This document shows, piece after piece, positions 56,101 through 63,966 of a stretch of DNA of 64,000 nucleotides. Under the pieces are notes generated by a model, which was not told where the DNA came from, did not search any database, and saw only the letters and a program-made list of their open reading frames with translations. The DNA lies in NCBI GenBank assembly GCA_900769695.1, contig CAAGHO010000018.1, forward strand, positions 112,626 to 176,625. The letters are read 5' to 3'. The position numbers and the translations under genes were made by a program. The DNA comes from Bacilli bacterium. Lineage in GTDB: Bacteria; Bacillota_I; Bacilli_A; RF39; UBA660. Within the stretch, counting starts at the first letter, position 1. Every line of letters starts with the position of its first letter.

Positions 56101-56491
56101 CTTTATTAATATTTAAAATAGCATCTTGATATAACTTCTTTTCTGGTAAAAATCTAAGATATCCCATCAAATTTGTAACTACTATTTTTTTATCATTTAA
56201 AAATGTTGCATTAAGTGTTTCTAATCTATTTATTTCTAAATCCGGACTAATTGCGATTGCCTCACTAGTTAAAAAATCATCCATTGGAAATAAATAATTA
56301 TTTGTTGTATAAGAATCAAGTGAGGACATAATTTTATTAGCTTCATATAAAGAATTAACAACTACCAAAATATTTTTACTAGTTTTCTTTTGTAATTCAG
56401 TTAAATACAAACTAAAAAATTCATCGGTAATTCCAGTTATACCCATGCCTTTTTTATAATTTATATCTATTATATTACTTAATATATCCAT
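53183..56491 (-). CDS. mfd: transcription-repair coupling factor Mfd
   Basis: Removes RNA polymerase stalled at DNA damage and recruits UvrA. The 1102 residues include the UvrB-like N-terminal modules (IRGYVIDVYPLG, RIEFFGDEIDSIRYF), the polymerase-interaction domain (GDYVVHNAHGIGIYNG), the RecG-like translocase with CGDVGFGKTEVAFRAAM and VIDEEQRFGV, TATPIPRTLQMS, QIRGRVGRS, and the C-terminal TRCF domain. Slightly short of the Bacillus protein (1177). It follows pth by six bases, as in Bacillus. Confidence 0.97.
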   Translation of the reverse strand: MDILSNIIDINYKKGMGITGITDEFFSLYLTELQKKTSKNILVVVNSLYEANKIMSSLDSYTTNNYLFPMDDFLTSEAIAISPDLEINRLETLNATFLNDKKIVVTNLMGYLRFLPEKKLYQDAILNINKGVTIEPKDLVKSLDKLGYKKESIVTKTGEFGIRGYVIDVYPLGEDNPVRIEFFGDEIDSIRYFNPNNQRSIKEINSIEIRPISEFICSLDEEIVKSQKYLPDYINCVNITKYLDDCIVIYKDYSQLEISYKQIMQEVLDYRSTKDMDFKGNYMFDFNSLDEKEFMYYLSVNNLSSMLDKDSIINYDVQTIQQFNENIESINNFINNIISQNKTIIICILKRQKKNLIKNLNMKIIETSFDDIHLKEVNIVEKELNEGFIYNDFVFLTAHELFISQEKSKSFKTKFKYGSKIKDINNLEIGDYVVHNAHGIGIYNGIKVLTVGGISKDYIEVLYSGKDKLYIPVEKIDLLYKYVGKEGMVPKVNKMDGIDWKKTKQRVRQKVADMADKLLKLYAERELKKGFAFSKDSELQEEFENDCGFTLTKDQALAVSQIKEDMEKAMPMDRLLCGDVGFGKTEVAFRAAMKAVADSKQVLFLCPTTILSTQHYENALKRFKNVPVNIALLNRFTTPKEQKRILDGLKSGIIDIVFGTHRLLSSDVEPVNLGLLVIDEEQRFGVVHKEKIKAYKTNVDVLTLTATPIPRTLQMSMVGMRSLSLIETPPVDRYPIQTYVVEENKQLIKDAIYKELSRKGQVFILYNSVERIQTKLAELNKLVPEARITFAHGQMTKQELESKMYAFINHEFDILLCTTIIETGIDIPNVNTLIILNADRFGLSQLYQIRGRVGRSNKFAYAYLMYQPSKVLTETAIKRLNVIKEFTELGSGFSIATRDLSIRGAGDILGSEQAGFIDTVGIDLYLKMLDNEVNKRKGLIVEEDEDDSAKPLINVDTHIKDTYVSDESIKIEIHRMINEIDSKEKLEKIKLELEDRFGKIDDKTLIYMYEEWFEKQALKIGIKNVVETKNYIELCFPEDVVKNLDTEELFMESFKINNMFRFKSRGSNLLIILDTIKLDKHPLFYLTELLELILNNLKNPLD

Positions 56492-56497
56492 AAAACA

Positions 56498-57064
56498 TCA
56501 CCTGTTTTTTTGATTATATTTATTCATTAATTTAGAAAAATCCATTTTAAAATAATCATCAATTATATCAATACTTTTTTCTTTAACTACATTAAGTTTT
56601 TCCTTCTCTTCTTTAGACAACTTTCCTAAAACATAATCTTTAGTATCTAAATCTTTGCGATTAGAAATACCTACTTTCAATCTTTTATAAGCCTTAGTTT
56701 TTAGATTTTGTTCAATATTTTTTAACCCGTTATGGCCACCACTACTACCAGACTCTTTAAGTTTAAAATTTCCACATTCTAAATCTAAATCATCATTTAT
56801 TATCAAAATATCATTAATATTAATTTTATAGAAGTTTACGTATTTTATTAAAACATCTCCACTTAAATTAATATAAGCTTGAGGTTTTAAAAAGATAACC
56901 TCTTCACCATATAAATTTGTCTTTAAATACAAGCCATTATTTTTCAATTTAAAACTACCTAACTCTTTTGTTTCTACATAATTATCAACAATATTAAAAC
57001 CAATGTTATGTCTAGTATTTTCATATTCTTTTCCAGGATTTCCTAATCCTACAATTAGCTTCAT
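56498..57064 (-). CDS. pth: peptidyl-tRNA hydrolase (SpoVC)
   Basis: Releases peptides from peptidyl-tRNA dropped by ribosomes. The 188 residues start MKLIVGLGNPGKEYENTRHN with the catalytic His, and contain FLKPQAYINLSGD, ILIINDDLDLECG and GSSGGHNGLKNI. Lies directly before mfd and after rsmI; in B. subtilis pth (spoVC) likewise precedes mfd. Confidence 0.97.
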   Translation of the reverse strand: MKLIVGLGNPGKEYENTRHNIGFNIVDNYVETKELGSFKLKNNGLYLKTNLYGEEVIFLKPQAYINLSGDVLIKYVNFYKININDILIINDDLDLECGNFKLKESGSSGGHNGLKNIEQNLKTKAYKRLKVGISNRKDLDTKDYVLGKLSKEEKEKLNVVKEKSIDIIDDYFKMDFSKLMNKYNQKNR

Positions 57065-57069
57065 CTAAA

Positions 57070-57909
57070 TCACTTCCTTGTATGATATTCTTTATATATT
57101 ATTGATTTTGCCACATTTCTTTCTTTAGCTACTTTCTTGATAGCATCTTTCTCAGTTAAGCCATCTTCTATATATAAATTAACATGTTCCAAAATATCTA
57201 AATCATTATAATCTACTTTTTGAGTGTTACCTTCTACAATTAAAACTATTTCACCTTTAATTGAATCTACTTGTTCTACTACCTCACTTATTGTACCACG
57301 AATATATTCCTCATATAATTTTGATAATTCCCTTGCTAAACATATCTTTCTATTACCAAATACTTGATACATATTATTTAAAGTGTTTTTAATTCTGTGA
57401 GGTGCTTCATAAAATATTAATGTATAAGGAAAATATTGAAGTGTTTTTAATTCTTGAACTTGTTTAGCATCTTTTGCATTTAAAAATCCATAAAATAAAA
57501 ATTTAGATGGAAAAATTCCGGATGAAATAAGAGCTGGAACAAAAGCAGTAGCACCAGGTAAACCTATAACGCTTAAATTGTTCTTTATTACTTCATTCAC
57601 CACATTAAATCCTGGATCACTAATAATTGGACTTCCTTGATCAGTTACCAACCCTATCTTTTTGCCTTCCTTTAAAAGTTCAACAACCTCATATTTTACC
57701 TTATCTTCATTATATTCATGACAACTAATTAATTTTTTCTTGATACCATATTTACTTAAAAGACTCCCAGTTACTCTAGTATCTTCACATAATACAATAT
57801 CAACTTCTTTCAATAAATTTAAACTTCTAACTGTAATATCATCTAAATTACCAATTGGAGTTGGAATTAAATATAGATTGTTTTCTTGATTATAACTTTT
57901 TTGATTCAT
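57070..57909 (-). CDS. rsmI: 16S rRNA 2'-O-ribose C1402 methyltransferase RsmI
   Basis: Methylates the ribose of C1402 near the P site. The 279-residue product has the tetrapyrrole-methylase fold: YLIPTPIGNLDDITVRSL, CEDTRVTGSLL, GLVTDQGSPIISDPG, GLPGATAFVPALISSG and IFYEAPHRI. Its stop is TGA, one proof that UGA is not Trp here. The first codon overlaps the end of yabB; yabB-rsmI adjacency is Bacillus-like. Confidence 0.96.
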   Translation of the reverse strand: MNQKSYNQENNLYLIPTPIGNLDDITVRSLNLLKEVDIVLCEDTRVTGSLLSKYGIKKKLISCHEYNEDKVKYEVVELLKEGKKIGLVTDQGSPIISDPGFNVVNEVIKNNLSVIGLPGATAFVPALISSGIFPSKFLFYGFLNAKDAKQVQELKTLQYFPYTLIFYEAPHRIKNTLNNMYQVFGNRKICLARELSKLYEEYIRGTISEVVEQVDSIKGEIVLIVEGNTQKVDYNDLDILEHVNLYIEDGLTEKDAIKKVAKERNVAKSIIYKEYHTRK

Positions 57910-58631
57910 TACTCTTCACCTAGTCCTTGACATATATTAGAATATTCAACAGTCATTATACCATTTTTTTCATAAAGTACAAATGGTTGTAAGACTTTTA
58001 CCATTGTGTTACCATTTTTAGACGCTTCTATTAAAACTAGTTTCGATGGTTTATCTACAGTATCATGAATAAATCTCAAAGTACTAATAGAAAAATTATT
58101 TAATTCTAATAAATTAAAAATCTCATCTAACCTTGCAGTATTATAAATTAAATATAGGGAACCCCTATCTTTTAATATTTTTTTACTAGCTATAATTAAT
58201 TCCTCTAATGATAAGAAATTTTCATGTTTAGCATTATCTTTTATAGTTTTGTTTTGTTCTTTAGAAAAATATGGAGGATTAGAAATTACTATATCATATT
58301 TATTTAAGTTTTCAGATTGAGTTGAGTAATCCTTAATATCATCATGGATTAAATTAATACTTTTATCTAGATGATTTATTTCAATTGTCTTTCTAAATAA
58401 TTCAACCAATTCTTTTTGAATTTCAATTGCATCTACTACTACATCACTTTTCATAGTTAAAATAAGTGGTATAATTCCTGTTCCTGTACCGATATCCAAA
58501 ACCTTTTTAGTTGTTAATTTATATTTTACAAAATTAGCAAGCAAAACACCGTCTATAGAGAATTTAAAATAATTATCGTCTTGATAAATTTTTCTATTTT
58601 TATAACCTAAAACATCATTTACTACTATCAT
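57909..58631 (-). CDS. yabB: YabB/TrmN6-type tRNA methyltransferase
   Basis: A class I methyltransferase of the TrmN6 family (N6-methylation of A37 in tRNA-Val in E. coli). The 240 residues contain FSIDGVLLANFVK, the SAM motif VLDIGTGTGIIPLIL near residue 45 and the catalytic motif VISNPPYFSKEQN near 118. The start overlaps ricT by 17 bases and the end shares one base with rsmI, so the genes form one operon. Confidence 0.9.
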   Translation of the reverse strand: MIVVNDVLGYKNRKIYQDDNYFKFSIDGVLLANFVKYKLTTKKVLDIGTGTGIIPLILTMKSDVVVDAIEIQKELVELFRKTIEINHLDKSINLIHDDIKDYSTQSENLNKYDIVISNPPYFSKEQNKTIKDNAKHENFLSLEELIIASKKILKDRGSLYLIYNTARLDEIFNLLELNNFSISTLRFIHDTVDKPSKLVLIEASKNGNTMVKVLQPFVLYEKNGIMTVEYSNICQGLGEE

Positions 58632-59415
58632 TACTATTTCCTGATGACTCTATAATATTATTTTTATTTATTTCTACTTGATAAGTATTTTTTAAAACAT
58701 TAACTCCAATAACTTTTCCTTTTCCTTCTTTGGTTTCAATAATACTACCAACCTTTGGAAGGGTTTTCTTTATATCAGTATAAACTTCATCTTCATAATT
58801 AAGGCAACATAATAATCTACCGCAAACACCATTTATTTTATTTGGATTAAGAGCTAAAAACTGATTTTTTGCCATACTGATTGACACACTATTAAAGTCT
58901 GTTAAAAACGAATTACAACATAAAAATAAACCACAAGGTCCTAAACCGCCTATAACTTTTGCCTTATCTCTTACTCCTATCTGTCTTAATTCAATTCTAG
59001 TTTTATATTTTTGAGCTAGTTTTTTGGCAAGTTCTCTAAAATCAACTCTATCATCTGCTAAATAAAGAAAAAATAATTGTTTTCTATCAAAAGTATAATT
59101 TGAACCAATAAAGTTCATATTTAAATTCAATGATTTTGCTATTTTTTTTGCTTCTTGTAAGGCTTTTTCTGCTGCTACTTCATTTTCTTGTTCTTTTTTT
59201 AAATCAGCATCTGTTGCAATTCTAACAACTTTTTTTAATGGTAAAACAAGATTTTCTTCTTCTTCATCTTTAGGTTTTACTACACAAACGCCTATTTGAA
59301 AACCATTTTCTGTTTCAACTATTACTTTATTACCAGAATCTATATCTAATTCATTTGTTGAAAAATAATAAATTGTATTAGAAAAAGGCAATTTTATTCC
59401 GACTACGTTATACAT
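58615..59415 (-). CDS. ricT: PSP1-domain protein RicT (YaaT)
   Basis: In B. subtilis RicT works with RicA and RicF, carries iron-sulfur clusters and speeds up mRNA maturation by RNase Y; it also affects sporulation and biofilm formation. The 266 residues contain the PSP1 core and the cysteine set GPCGLFLCCNSFL and VCGRLLCCLNYED near residues 165-205. It lies between holB and yabB exactly as yaaT in Bacillus; yabA, normally next, is missing. Confidence 0.93.
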   Translation of the reverse strand: MYNVVGIKLPFSNTIYYFSTNELDIDSGNKVIVETENGFQIGVCVVKPKDEEEENLVLPLKKVVRIATDADLKKEQENEVAAEKALQEAKKIAKSLNLNMNFIGSNYTFDRKQLFFLYLADDRVDFRELAKKLAQKYKTRIELRQIGVRDKAKVIGGLGPCGLFLCCNSFLTDFNSVSISMAKNQFLALNPNKINGVCGRLLCCLNYEDEVYTDIKKTLPKVGSIIETKEGKGKVIGVNVLKNTYQVEINKNNIIESSGNSNDSSK

Positions 59416-60220
59416 TGCTTACCTCCATAATTTGAAAAATATAATTACTTAACCATATCTTTATATTTATATTATACTTTAGATTTTCCTTTTCTCCTTC
59501 TATTAAGGCTATATTTGATTCATAAAAGTTAATTCTATACGATTCATTTACATATAAATTTTCACATAAATTTTTAAAAAGTAATTCTTCAATTAGTTTT
59601 AGATTTTCTATAGCCATAATTCTATCTGCAAACAAATTTTCTAAATAATAATCATATTTAATTAAAATCTTTTTAAAATCTATCAAATCATCAACAAATT
59701 CTTCAACAATATCTGAAAACTCATCTTCTTCTTTATTAACCAGTGATAGACATTGACATCTTGAAACTATTGTCTCTAAAACATTATATTTATTTTCTGT
59801 TAAAAGAATCGCTACAATATCATCTGGTGGTTCTTCTAAAAACTTTAAGATAGTATTTGCTGAAGATGGATTCAATTTATCAGCCGGATCAATTACATAT
59901 ATTAATTTATTATTAAGCATTGATTTTTTAGAATATTGTGCTTCCAAATTTAATAATTGTTCCTTTTTTATATTTGCTCCATCAGGATAAATATATTTTA
60001 AATCAGCATAATTACCATCATCTACTTGATGTGTTATTTTATCATGATCCACCAAAGAAGAATTAATAAGTAATATTTTTTTAATTAACTCTTTAACTAC
60101 TTCATTATACTTCTTATAACCATTCGTTTCTATTAAATAAGCATGTGAAATTTTTTTATTAACAGTGATACTATTTTCAATATAATCAAAAAATAATTTT
60201 TGTTCATTTTCTATATTCAT
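59408..60220 (-). CDS. holB: DNA polymerase III subunit delta'
   Basis: Clamp-loader subunit partnering DnaX and HolA. The 270 residues contain KISHAYLIETNGYKKY, LIYVIDPADKLNPSSANTIL-type region (quoted as IDPADKLNPSSANT), LKFLEEPPDDIVAILLTEN and the SRC motif TIVSRCQCLSL. The Walker A loop is degenerate, normal for delta'. Start at MNIENEQ with GAGGTGAT upstream; overlaps ricT by eight bases. Confidence 0.92.
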   Translation of the reverse strand: MNIENEQKLFFDYIENSITVNKKISHAYLIETNGYKKYNEVVKELIKKILLINSSLVDHDKITHQVDDGNYADLKYIYPDGANIKKEQLLNLEAQYSKKSMLNNKLIYVIDPADKLNPSSANTILKFLEEPPDDIVAILLTENKYNVLETIVSRCQCLSLVNKEEDEFSDIVEEFVDDLIDFKKILIKYDYYLENLFADRIMAIENLKLIEELLFKNLCENLYVNESYRINFYESNIALIEGEKENLKYNINIKIWLSNYIFQIMEVSNV

Positions 60221-60239
60221 TGAAAGTATCACCTCTTTT

Positions 60240-60425
60240 TTATAAATTTGTTATTTTAAAGAGTATTAGTGCTAACAAGGCTGGAGCACCTAATATAGAA
60301 ACAATTAAAATAGTGAATAAATTAATAGGAATTATCATATTAAAATTGACTGCTATTAAATTATAACTATATAAAATAACAAAACTTAATACTACTTTTT
60401 TTAATATTTCAAAAACTTTTTTCAT
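60240..60425 (-). CDS. bofA: BofA-family sporulation membrane protein
   Basis: BofA inhibits the protease that activates sigma-K in Bacillus spores. The 61-residue product has two hydrophobic segments and the family C-terminal pattern IPINLFTILIVSILGAPALL then ILFK, which parallels the IPINL...ILGIPG...K pattern of B. subtilis BofA (87 aa). Its N-terminal first span is shorter. Position just after recR matches recR-yaaL-bofA. Family membership is likely; inhibitor function is not proven. Confidence 0.78.
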   Translation of the reverse strand: MKKVFEILKKVVLSFVILYSYNLIAVNFNMIIPINLFTILIVSILGAPALLALILFKITNL

Positions 60426-60475
60426 AAGGTCAATCTCCTTTATTTAACCCTATGAAGAATATTGTTTTTTATGAC

Positions 60476-61069
60476 TTATAGAAGTTCTTTTCTATCACTA
60501 AGTGCTCGCTCTAAGGTTAGACTATCTACATATTCCATATCAGCACCCATTGGTAGACCACTTGCAAGTTGTGATATTTTTATATCTGTATCACTGAGAA
60601 TTTTCTTAATGTATAATGATGTTGTTTCTCCTTCAATACTAGGTTTAAAGGCAAAAATGATCTCCTTAAATTTTTCATTTTTAATTCTTTCTAGCAATTT
60701 TTCTAAACCAACATCTTCTGGATTTATACCATCTATTGGCGAAATCAAACCATCTAATACATGATAATATCCACTAAATACATGCATTTTCTCAAAAAGA
60801 AATACACTTTTAGGATCTTCTACCACACATAAAACATCATCTCTACCATCATTAGAACAAATATTACATATTTCTTCTTCTGTAATACTATTGCAACGTG
60901 GACAATGATGAATTTTTTCTTTCACGCATTTTAGATTTTCTGCAAAAAAGTCAACATTTTCATCTTCCATTTCTAAAACAGAAAAAGCAAGTCTCTCAGC
61001 TGTCTTTTCACCTATACCAGGAAATAATTTTAAAGATTCAATTAAATTTAAAATACTATTAGGATACAT
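60476..61069 (-). CDS. recR: recombination protein RecR
   Basis: Acts with RecF and RecO in loading RecA at gaps. The 197 residues have the helix-hairpin-helix region LKLFPGIGEKTAERLAF, the zinc finger HCPRCNSITEEEICNIC and a Toprim domain with LCVVEDPKSVFLFEK and GINPEDVG. The start overlaps the ybaB stop (TAATG), showing coupling. Confidence 0.97.
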   Translation of the reverse strand: MYPNSILNLIESLKLFPGIGEKTAERLAFSVLEMEDENVDFFAENLKCVKEKIHHCPRCNSITEEEICNICSNDGRDDVLCVVEDPKSVFLFEKMHVFSGYYHVLDGLISPIDGINPEDVGLEKLLERIKNEKFKEIIFAFKPSIEGETTSLYIKKILSDTDIKISQLASGLPMGADMEYVDSLTLERALSDRKELL

Positions 61070-61368
61070 TAAAACAATCCTGGCATTGAATTACCAAATT
61101 TTCCCATCTTTTTGTTTGTAAATTCTTCAATCTTCTTATTCACATCATTTACTGCTAAAAGAATCATATCTTCTAGCATTTCAATATCTTCTTCTGATAA
61201 AGAATCTTTTTTAGATATTTCTACTTTTGTTACTTCTCTATTTCCCTTCATAGTAATTTTTACAAGTGAACTTTCTCCTACAAATTCTGTTTTATCTATT
61301 TCATCTTTTGCTTTCATCATATCTTTTTGTAAATTTTGAGCTTGTCTCATTAATGCTTGCATATTCAT
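61069..61368 (-). CDS. ybaB: YbaB/EbfC-family nucleoid-associated protein
   Basis: A 99-residue homodimeric DNA-binding protein. It begins MNMQALMRQAQNLQKDMMKA and contains VKITMKGNREVTKVEISKKD and the ending MGKFGNSMPGLF, which is typical. It lies between dnaX and recR as in most bacteria. Confidence 0.95.
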   Translation of the reverse strand: MNMQALMRQAQNLQKDMMKAKDEIDKTEFVGESSLVKITMKGNREVTKVEISKKDSLSEEDIEMLEDMILLAVNDVNKKIEEFTNKKMGKFGNSMPGLF

Positions 61369-61389
61369 AATATTATTCCTCTTTTCTTT

Positions 61390-63141
61390 TTAATTATCTA
61401 TTTCTACAATGTCACCAAACAATTCTATAGCAGCTGACTTTGAAGTATTATCTGAATCTTCATTTTTGCTATCTAAACTAATATTTGGTTCTTCTTTTAT
61501 TGTATATTTATTTCCTTGTTTTGTAAATTGAATATAATTATTTTTTTCTCGATTCCATTCTTCTGTTGTTATTATTGCTATCTTTTTATTTGTATTAGCA
61601 ATTTCATTAAATAATTTTGTTAATTCATCTATTCTTAAAATATTTTGTTCCACAACTGATTCATAATCATAACTTAAAATAAGATTATGAGAAGATGATG
61701 CACATAATGTACCATTTAAAATTTCTGATGCTAAAAAACCTTTTTTTGAATCAAAAATAAGATCATTTAGTTTTTCAATAATTTCTGAATCTTTACTTTT
61801 TTCTACTTTTGAGGCTTCTGCAAAGGTATTATTTACCCTTATTAGCATAACTTCATGTAATTTTTTTAAATATTCTTCTTGATTTTTTATTTGTCCATTG
61901 CTGCTATTATTTTCGTTATTGTTTATACTTGTATTTTCTTCAACTAATTCGTTTTTATCATCGTTCAAAATTTCTGATATAACAGAAGTTGAAGGCAATT
62001 CATCTTCTGGTTGTTTTCCCACTATTTTGTGGATTTTTTCTTTTTCTTCATTATCCTTTTTAGTTTTTTCCACTATTTTTGTGGAAGAAATTATTTCCCG
62101 GGAAATAATTTTATCACTATTTGAAAATTGTAAGAATATTATTTCTACATATAAATATGGTTTTGATGTTTTTTTAATATCGAACATTTTTTCGTTTATT
62201 AATTGTAATAATTTTTCTGTCTTATCTAAGTTTACTATATCCTTATTATTAAGATAATAATCAACTACTTTATTTTTTAAATAATATAAAAATTGATTCA
62301 TTATTTCAATTATGTTTTTTCCACAAGAATTGTAATTTTCTATTTGTTGGATTATTTTTGCAATATTGTTTTCCATAAGATTAGTGTATAATTCTTCTAA
62401 AGAATTAACACTAATCATATCATTCATTTCATAAAAATCTTCTATATTAATTTTTCCACTTTTGTATGATGATAATTTATCTAACATTCCAAGTGAATCT
62501 CTTAGTCCACCATCAGAATAAATAGATATTTCTTTTAATACATTTCTATCTATTTCAATATTTTCAAGTTTGGCAATCTTTTCTAGTTGATCTGTATTTT
62601 CTTCATTAGAAATTCTTTTAAAAGAGAAACATTGACATCTTGATACTATTGTCTCTGAAACTTTTTGATGATCAGTTGTTGCTAAAACAAATATAACGTG
62701 TTTTGGTGGTTCTTCTAAGGTCTTTAATAATGCATTAAATGCACCTTGAGTAAGCATATGAACCTCATCAATAATATATACTTTATACCTTAGTTCTGCT
62801 GGTACCAAACTTACCTTATTTCGTATTTCTCTTATTTCATCAACACCGTTATTAGAAGCTGCATCTATTTCTATAATATCAACACATTCTTTTTCTTTTG
62901 ATGCTATACATTTAGAACATTTTTCACATGGATTACCATCTATTGAATTTTCACAATTGACTGCTCTTGCAAATATTTTTGCTATTGTTGTTTTTCCTAT
63001 TCCCCTTGGTCCAAAAAACATATAAGCATGATTAATTTTATCATTTAAAATTTCATTTTTTAAAGTTTGTATAACATACTTTTGTCCCACTACTTCATCA
63101 AAATTTTTAGGTCTATATTTTCTATATAATGCTTGATACAT
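61390..63141 (-). CDS. dnaX: DNA polymerase III subunits gamma/tau
   Basis: Clamp-loader ATPase. The 583 residues have FDEVVGQKYVIQTLKNE, P-loop FFGPRGIGKTTIAK near residue 45, zinc site NCENSIDGNPCEKCSKC, Walker B YIIDEVHMLT and sensor 1 SETIVSRCQCFSF. The tau-specific C-terminal part is acidic and Asn/Glu-rich, and less conserved. A palindrome matching the Noc-binding sequence is embedded at 62088-62111, where it encodes KIISREII using the rare CGG codon. No frameshift signal for gamma was evident. Confidence 0.97.
   Translation of the reverse strand: MYQALYRKYRPKNFDEVVGQKYVIQTLKNEILNDKINHAYMFFGPRGIGKTTIAKIFARAVNCENSIDGNPCEKCSKCIASKEKECVDIIEIDAASNNGVDEIREIRNKVSLVPAELRYKVYIIDEVHMLTQGAFNALLKTLEEPPKHVIFVLATTDHQKVSETIVSRCQCFSFKRISNEENTDQLEKIAKLENIEIDRNVLKEISIYSDGGLRDSLGMLDKLSSYKSGKINIEDFYEMNDMISVNSLEELYTNLMENNIAKIIQQIENYNSCGKNIIEIMNQFLYYLKNKVVDYYLNNKDIVNLDKTEKLLQLINEKMFDIKKTSKPYLYVEIIFLQFSNSDKIISREIISSTKIVEKTKKDNEEKEKIHKIVGKQPEDELPSTSVISEILNDDKNELVEENTSINNNENNSSNGQIKNQEEYLKKLHEVMLIRVNNTFAEASKVEKSKDSEIIEKLNDLIFDSKKGFLASEILNGTLCASSSHNLILSYDYESVVEQNILRIDELTKLFNEIANTNKKIAIITTEEWNREKNNYIQFTKQGNKYTIKEEPNISLDSKNEDSDNTSKSAAIELFGDIVEIDN
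62088..62111. promoter_or_regulatory. Noc-type binding site (NBS) inside dnaX
   Basis: A perfect 24-bp palindrome whose core ATTTCCCGGGAAAT (62093-62106) is identical to the consensus published for B. subtilis Noc. It is inside the variable tau part of dnaX. The same core occurs at 63786-63799. Confidence 0.75.
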
Positions 63142-63181
63142 AATAACACCACCATTTCCTTATATATTATAACATAAAGTA

Positions 63182-63631
63182 TTATTTTTTAGTTATTTTT
63201 CTTTGTTTATTAAAGAATTCTTGTACTATTTTTTTGCACTCTTTTTTTAAAATGCCATCATAAACATTTACTTTTTTGTTGTTATTTTTCTCTTCAAAAA
63301 TCATGTTACTAAGATTATTATTTTCATTTGATACACCATAGTAAACGTTGGAAATTCTTGATTGTTTTATAGCACTTGCACACATAGGACATGGTTGCAT
63401 TGTAACATATATATCACAATCATCTAATCTCCAATTTTTAATTTTTTTTGTTGCTTTATTTATTGCAATTAATTCTGCATGATATAATGAATTTTTCTTT
63501 TTTTCTTTCAAATTATGTGTTTTTGCAATTATTTTATTTTTGTAAACAATCACACAGCCTATTGGCACTTCACCTTTTTTGTATGATTTAACTGCTTCTT
63601 TTAATGCTATTTTCATATATTTTTCATTCAT
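63182..63631 (-). CDS. tadA: tRNA-specific adenosine deaminase TadA
   Basis: Deaminates A34 of tRNA-Arg to inosine. The 149 residues contain the zinc/catalytic motif YHAELIAINKA (His-Ala-Glu) and TMQPCPMCASAIKQS with the two zinc Cys. It begins MNEKYMKIALKEAVKSYKKG. As in Bacillus it lies near dnaX, but the SRP RNA gene is upstream of it rather than between the two. Confidence 0.96.
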   Translation of the reverse strand: MNEKYMKIALKEAVKSYKKGEVPIGCVIVYKNKIIAKTHNLKEKKKNSLYHAELIAINKATKKIKNWRLDDCDIYVTMQPCPMCASAIKQSRISNVYYGVSNENNNLSNMIFEEKNNNKKVNVYDGILKKECKKIVQEFFNKQRKITKK

Positions 63632-63644
63632 TTTTTCACCTACT

Positions 63645-63723
63645 AAAAAAGATGCACATGAATGTTGATTGTTAAAGCTGCTATCTTCCGATTCTGACTT
63701 GGTTCCAATACATTCATTGCATC
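63645..63723 (-). ncRNA. ffs: SRP RNA (4.5S-like, small bacterial type)
   Basis: RNA of the signal recognition particle, partner of Ffh. On the minus strand the conserved loop reads GUCAG, then AUCGGAAG and AUAGCAGC, the Ffh-binding signature. The ends pair: GAUGCA with UGCAUC and AUGAAUGU with ACAUUCAU, forming one long hairpin of about 79 nt. T6 follows the stem as terminator. It lacks the Alu domain of the long Bacillus scRNA. Promoter at 63730-63758. Confidence 0.93.
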
Positions 63724-63729
63724 AACTAC

Positions 63730-63758
63730 ATTTTAACTGATTTTTAATTTAAATTCAA
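63730..63758 (-). promoter_or_regulatory. promoter of the SRP RNA gene
   Basis: On the minus strand TTGAAT, 17 bases, TAAAAT, placing the start about seven bases later at the first base of the SRP hairpin. Confidence 0.7.
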
Positions 63759-63779
63759 TTATTTTTTTTAAAGATAATC

Positions 63780-63805
63780 AAAATTATTTCCCGGGAAATA
63801 ATTTT
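63780..63805. promoter_or_regulatory. Noc-type binding site, copy 1
   Basis: A perfect 26-bp palindrome with the core ATTTCCCGGGAAAT at 63786-63799, identical to the B. subtilis Noc consensus. Confidence 0.75.
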
Positions 63806-63832
63806 ATTTCTACTTCTATCTATTCCTATTTA

Positions 63833-63848
63833 TGTTTCACGTGAAACA
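63833..63848. promoter_or_regulatory. parS: parS site 1
   Basis: TGTTTCACGTGAAACA, a perfect match to the ParB (Spo0J) binding consensus; palindromic symmetry extends to 63831-63850. Marks the origin-proximal region for chromosome segregation. Confidence 0.95.
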
Positions 63849-63903
63849 TATAGTTTTATTCTTATTTATTAATGTATTTATATTTAATATCTATTTCTAA
63901 ATT

Positions 63904-63917
63904 ATTCCCCGGAAAAT
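63904..63917. promoter_or_regulatory. degenerate Noc-type site, copy 2
   Basis: ATTCCCCGGAAAAT matches the Noc core at 12 of 14 positions; the two changes break the inner symmetry while the flanking AT arms still pair. Confidence 0.5.
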
Positions 63918-63950
63918 AATTTTATCTCTACTTCTATCTATTCCTATTTA

Positions 63951-63966
63951 TGTTTCACGTGAAACA
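63951..63966. promoter_or_regulatory. parS: parS site 2
   Basis: A second perfect TGTTTCACGTGAAACA, 118 bp after the first and with symmetric flanks 63949-63968. Confidence 0.95.

Noticed and set aside
62030..62085. Possible DnaA boxes (TGTGGATTT, TGTGGAAG) near the Noc-type site in dnaX
   Set aside because: Two or more mismatches to TGTGGATAA and no cluster of boxes; not evidence for an origin here.
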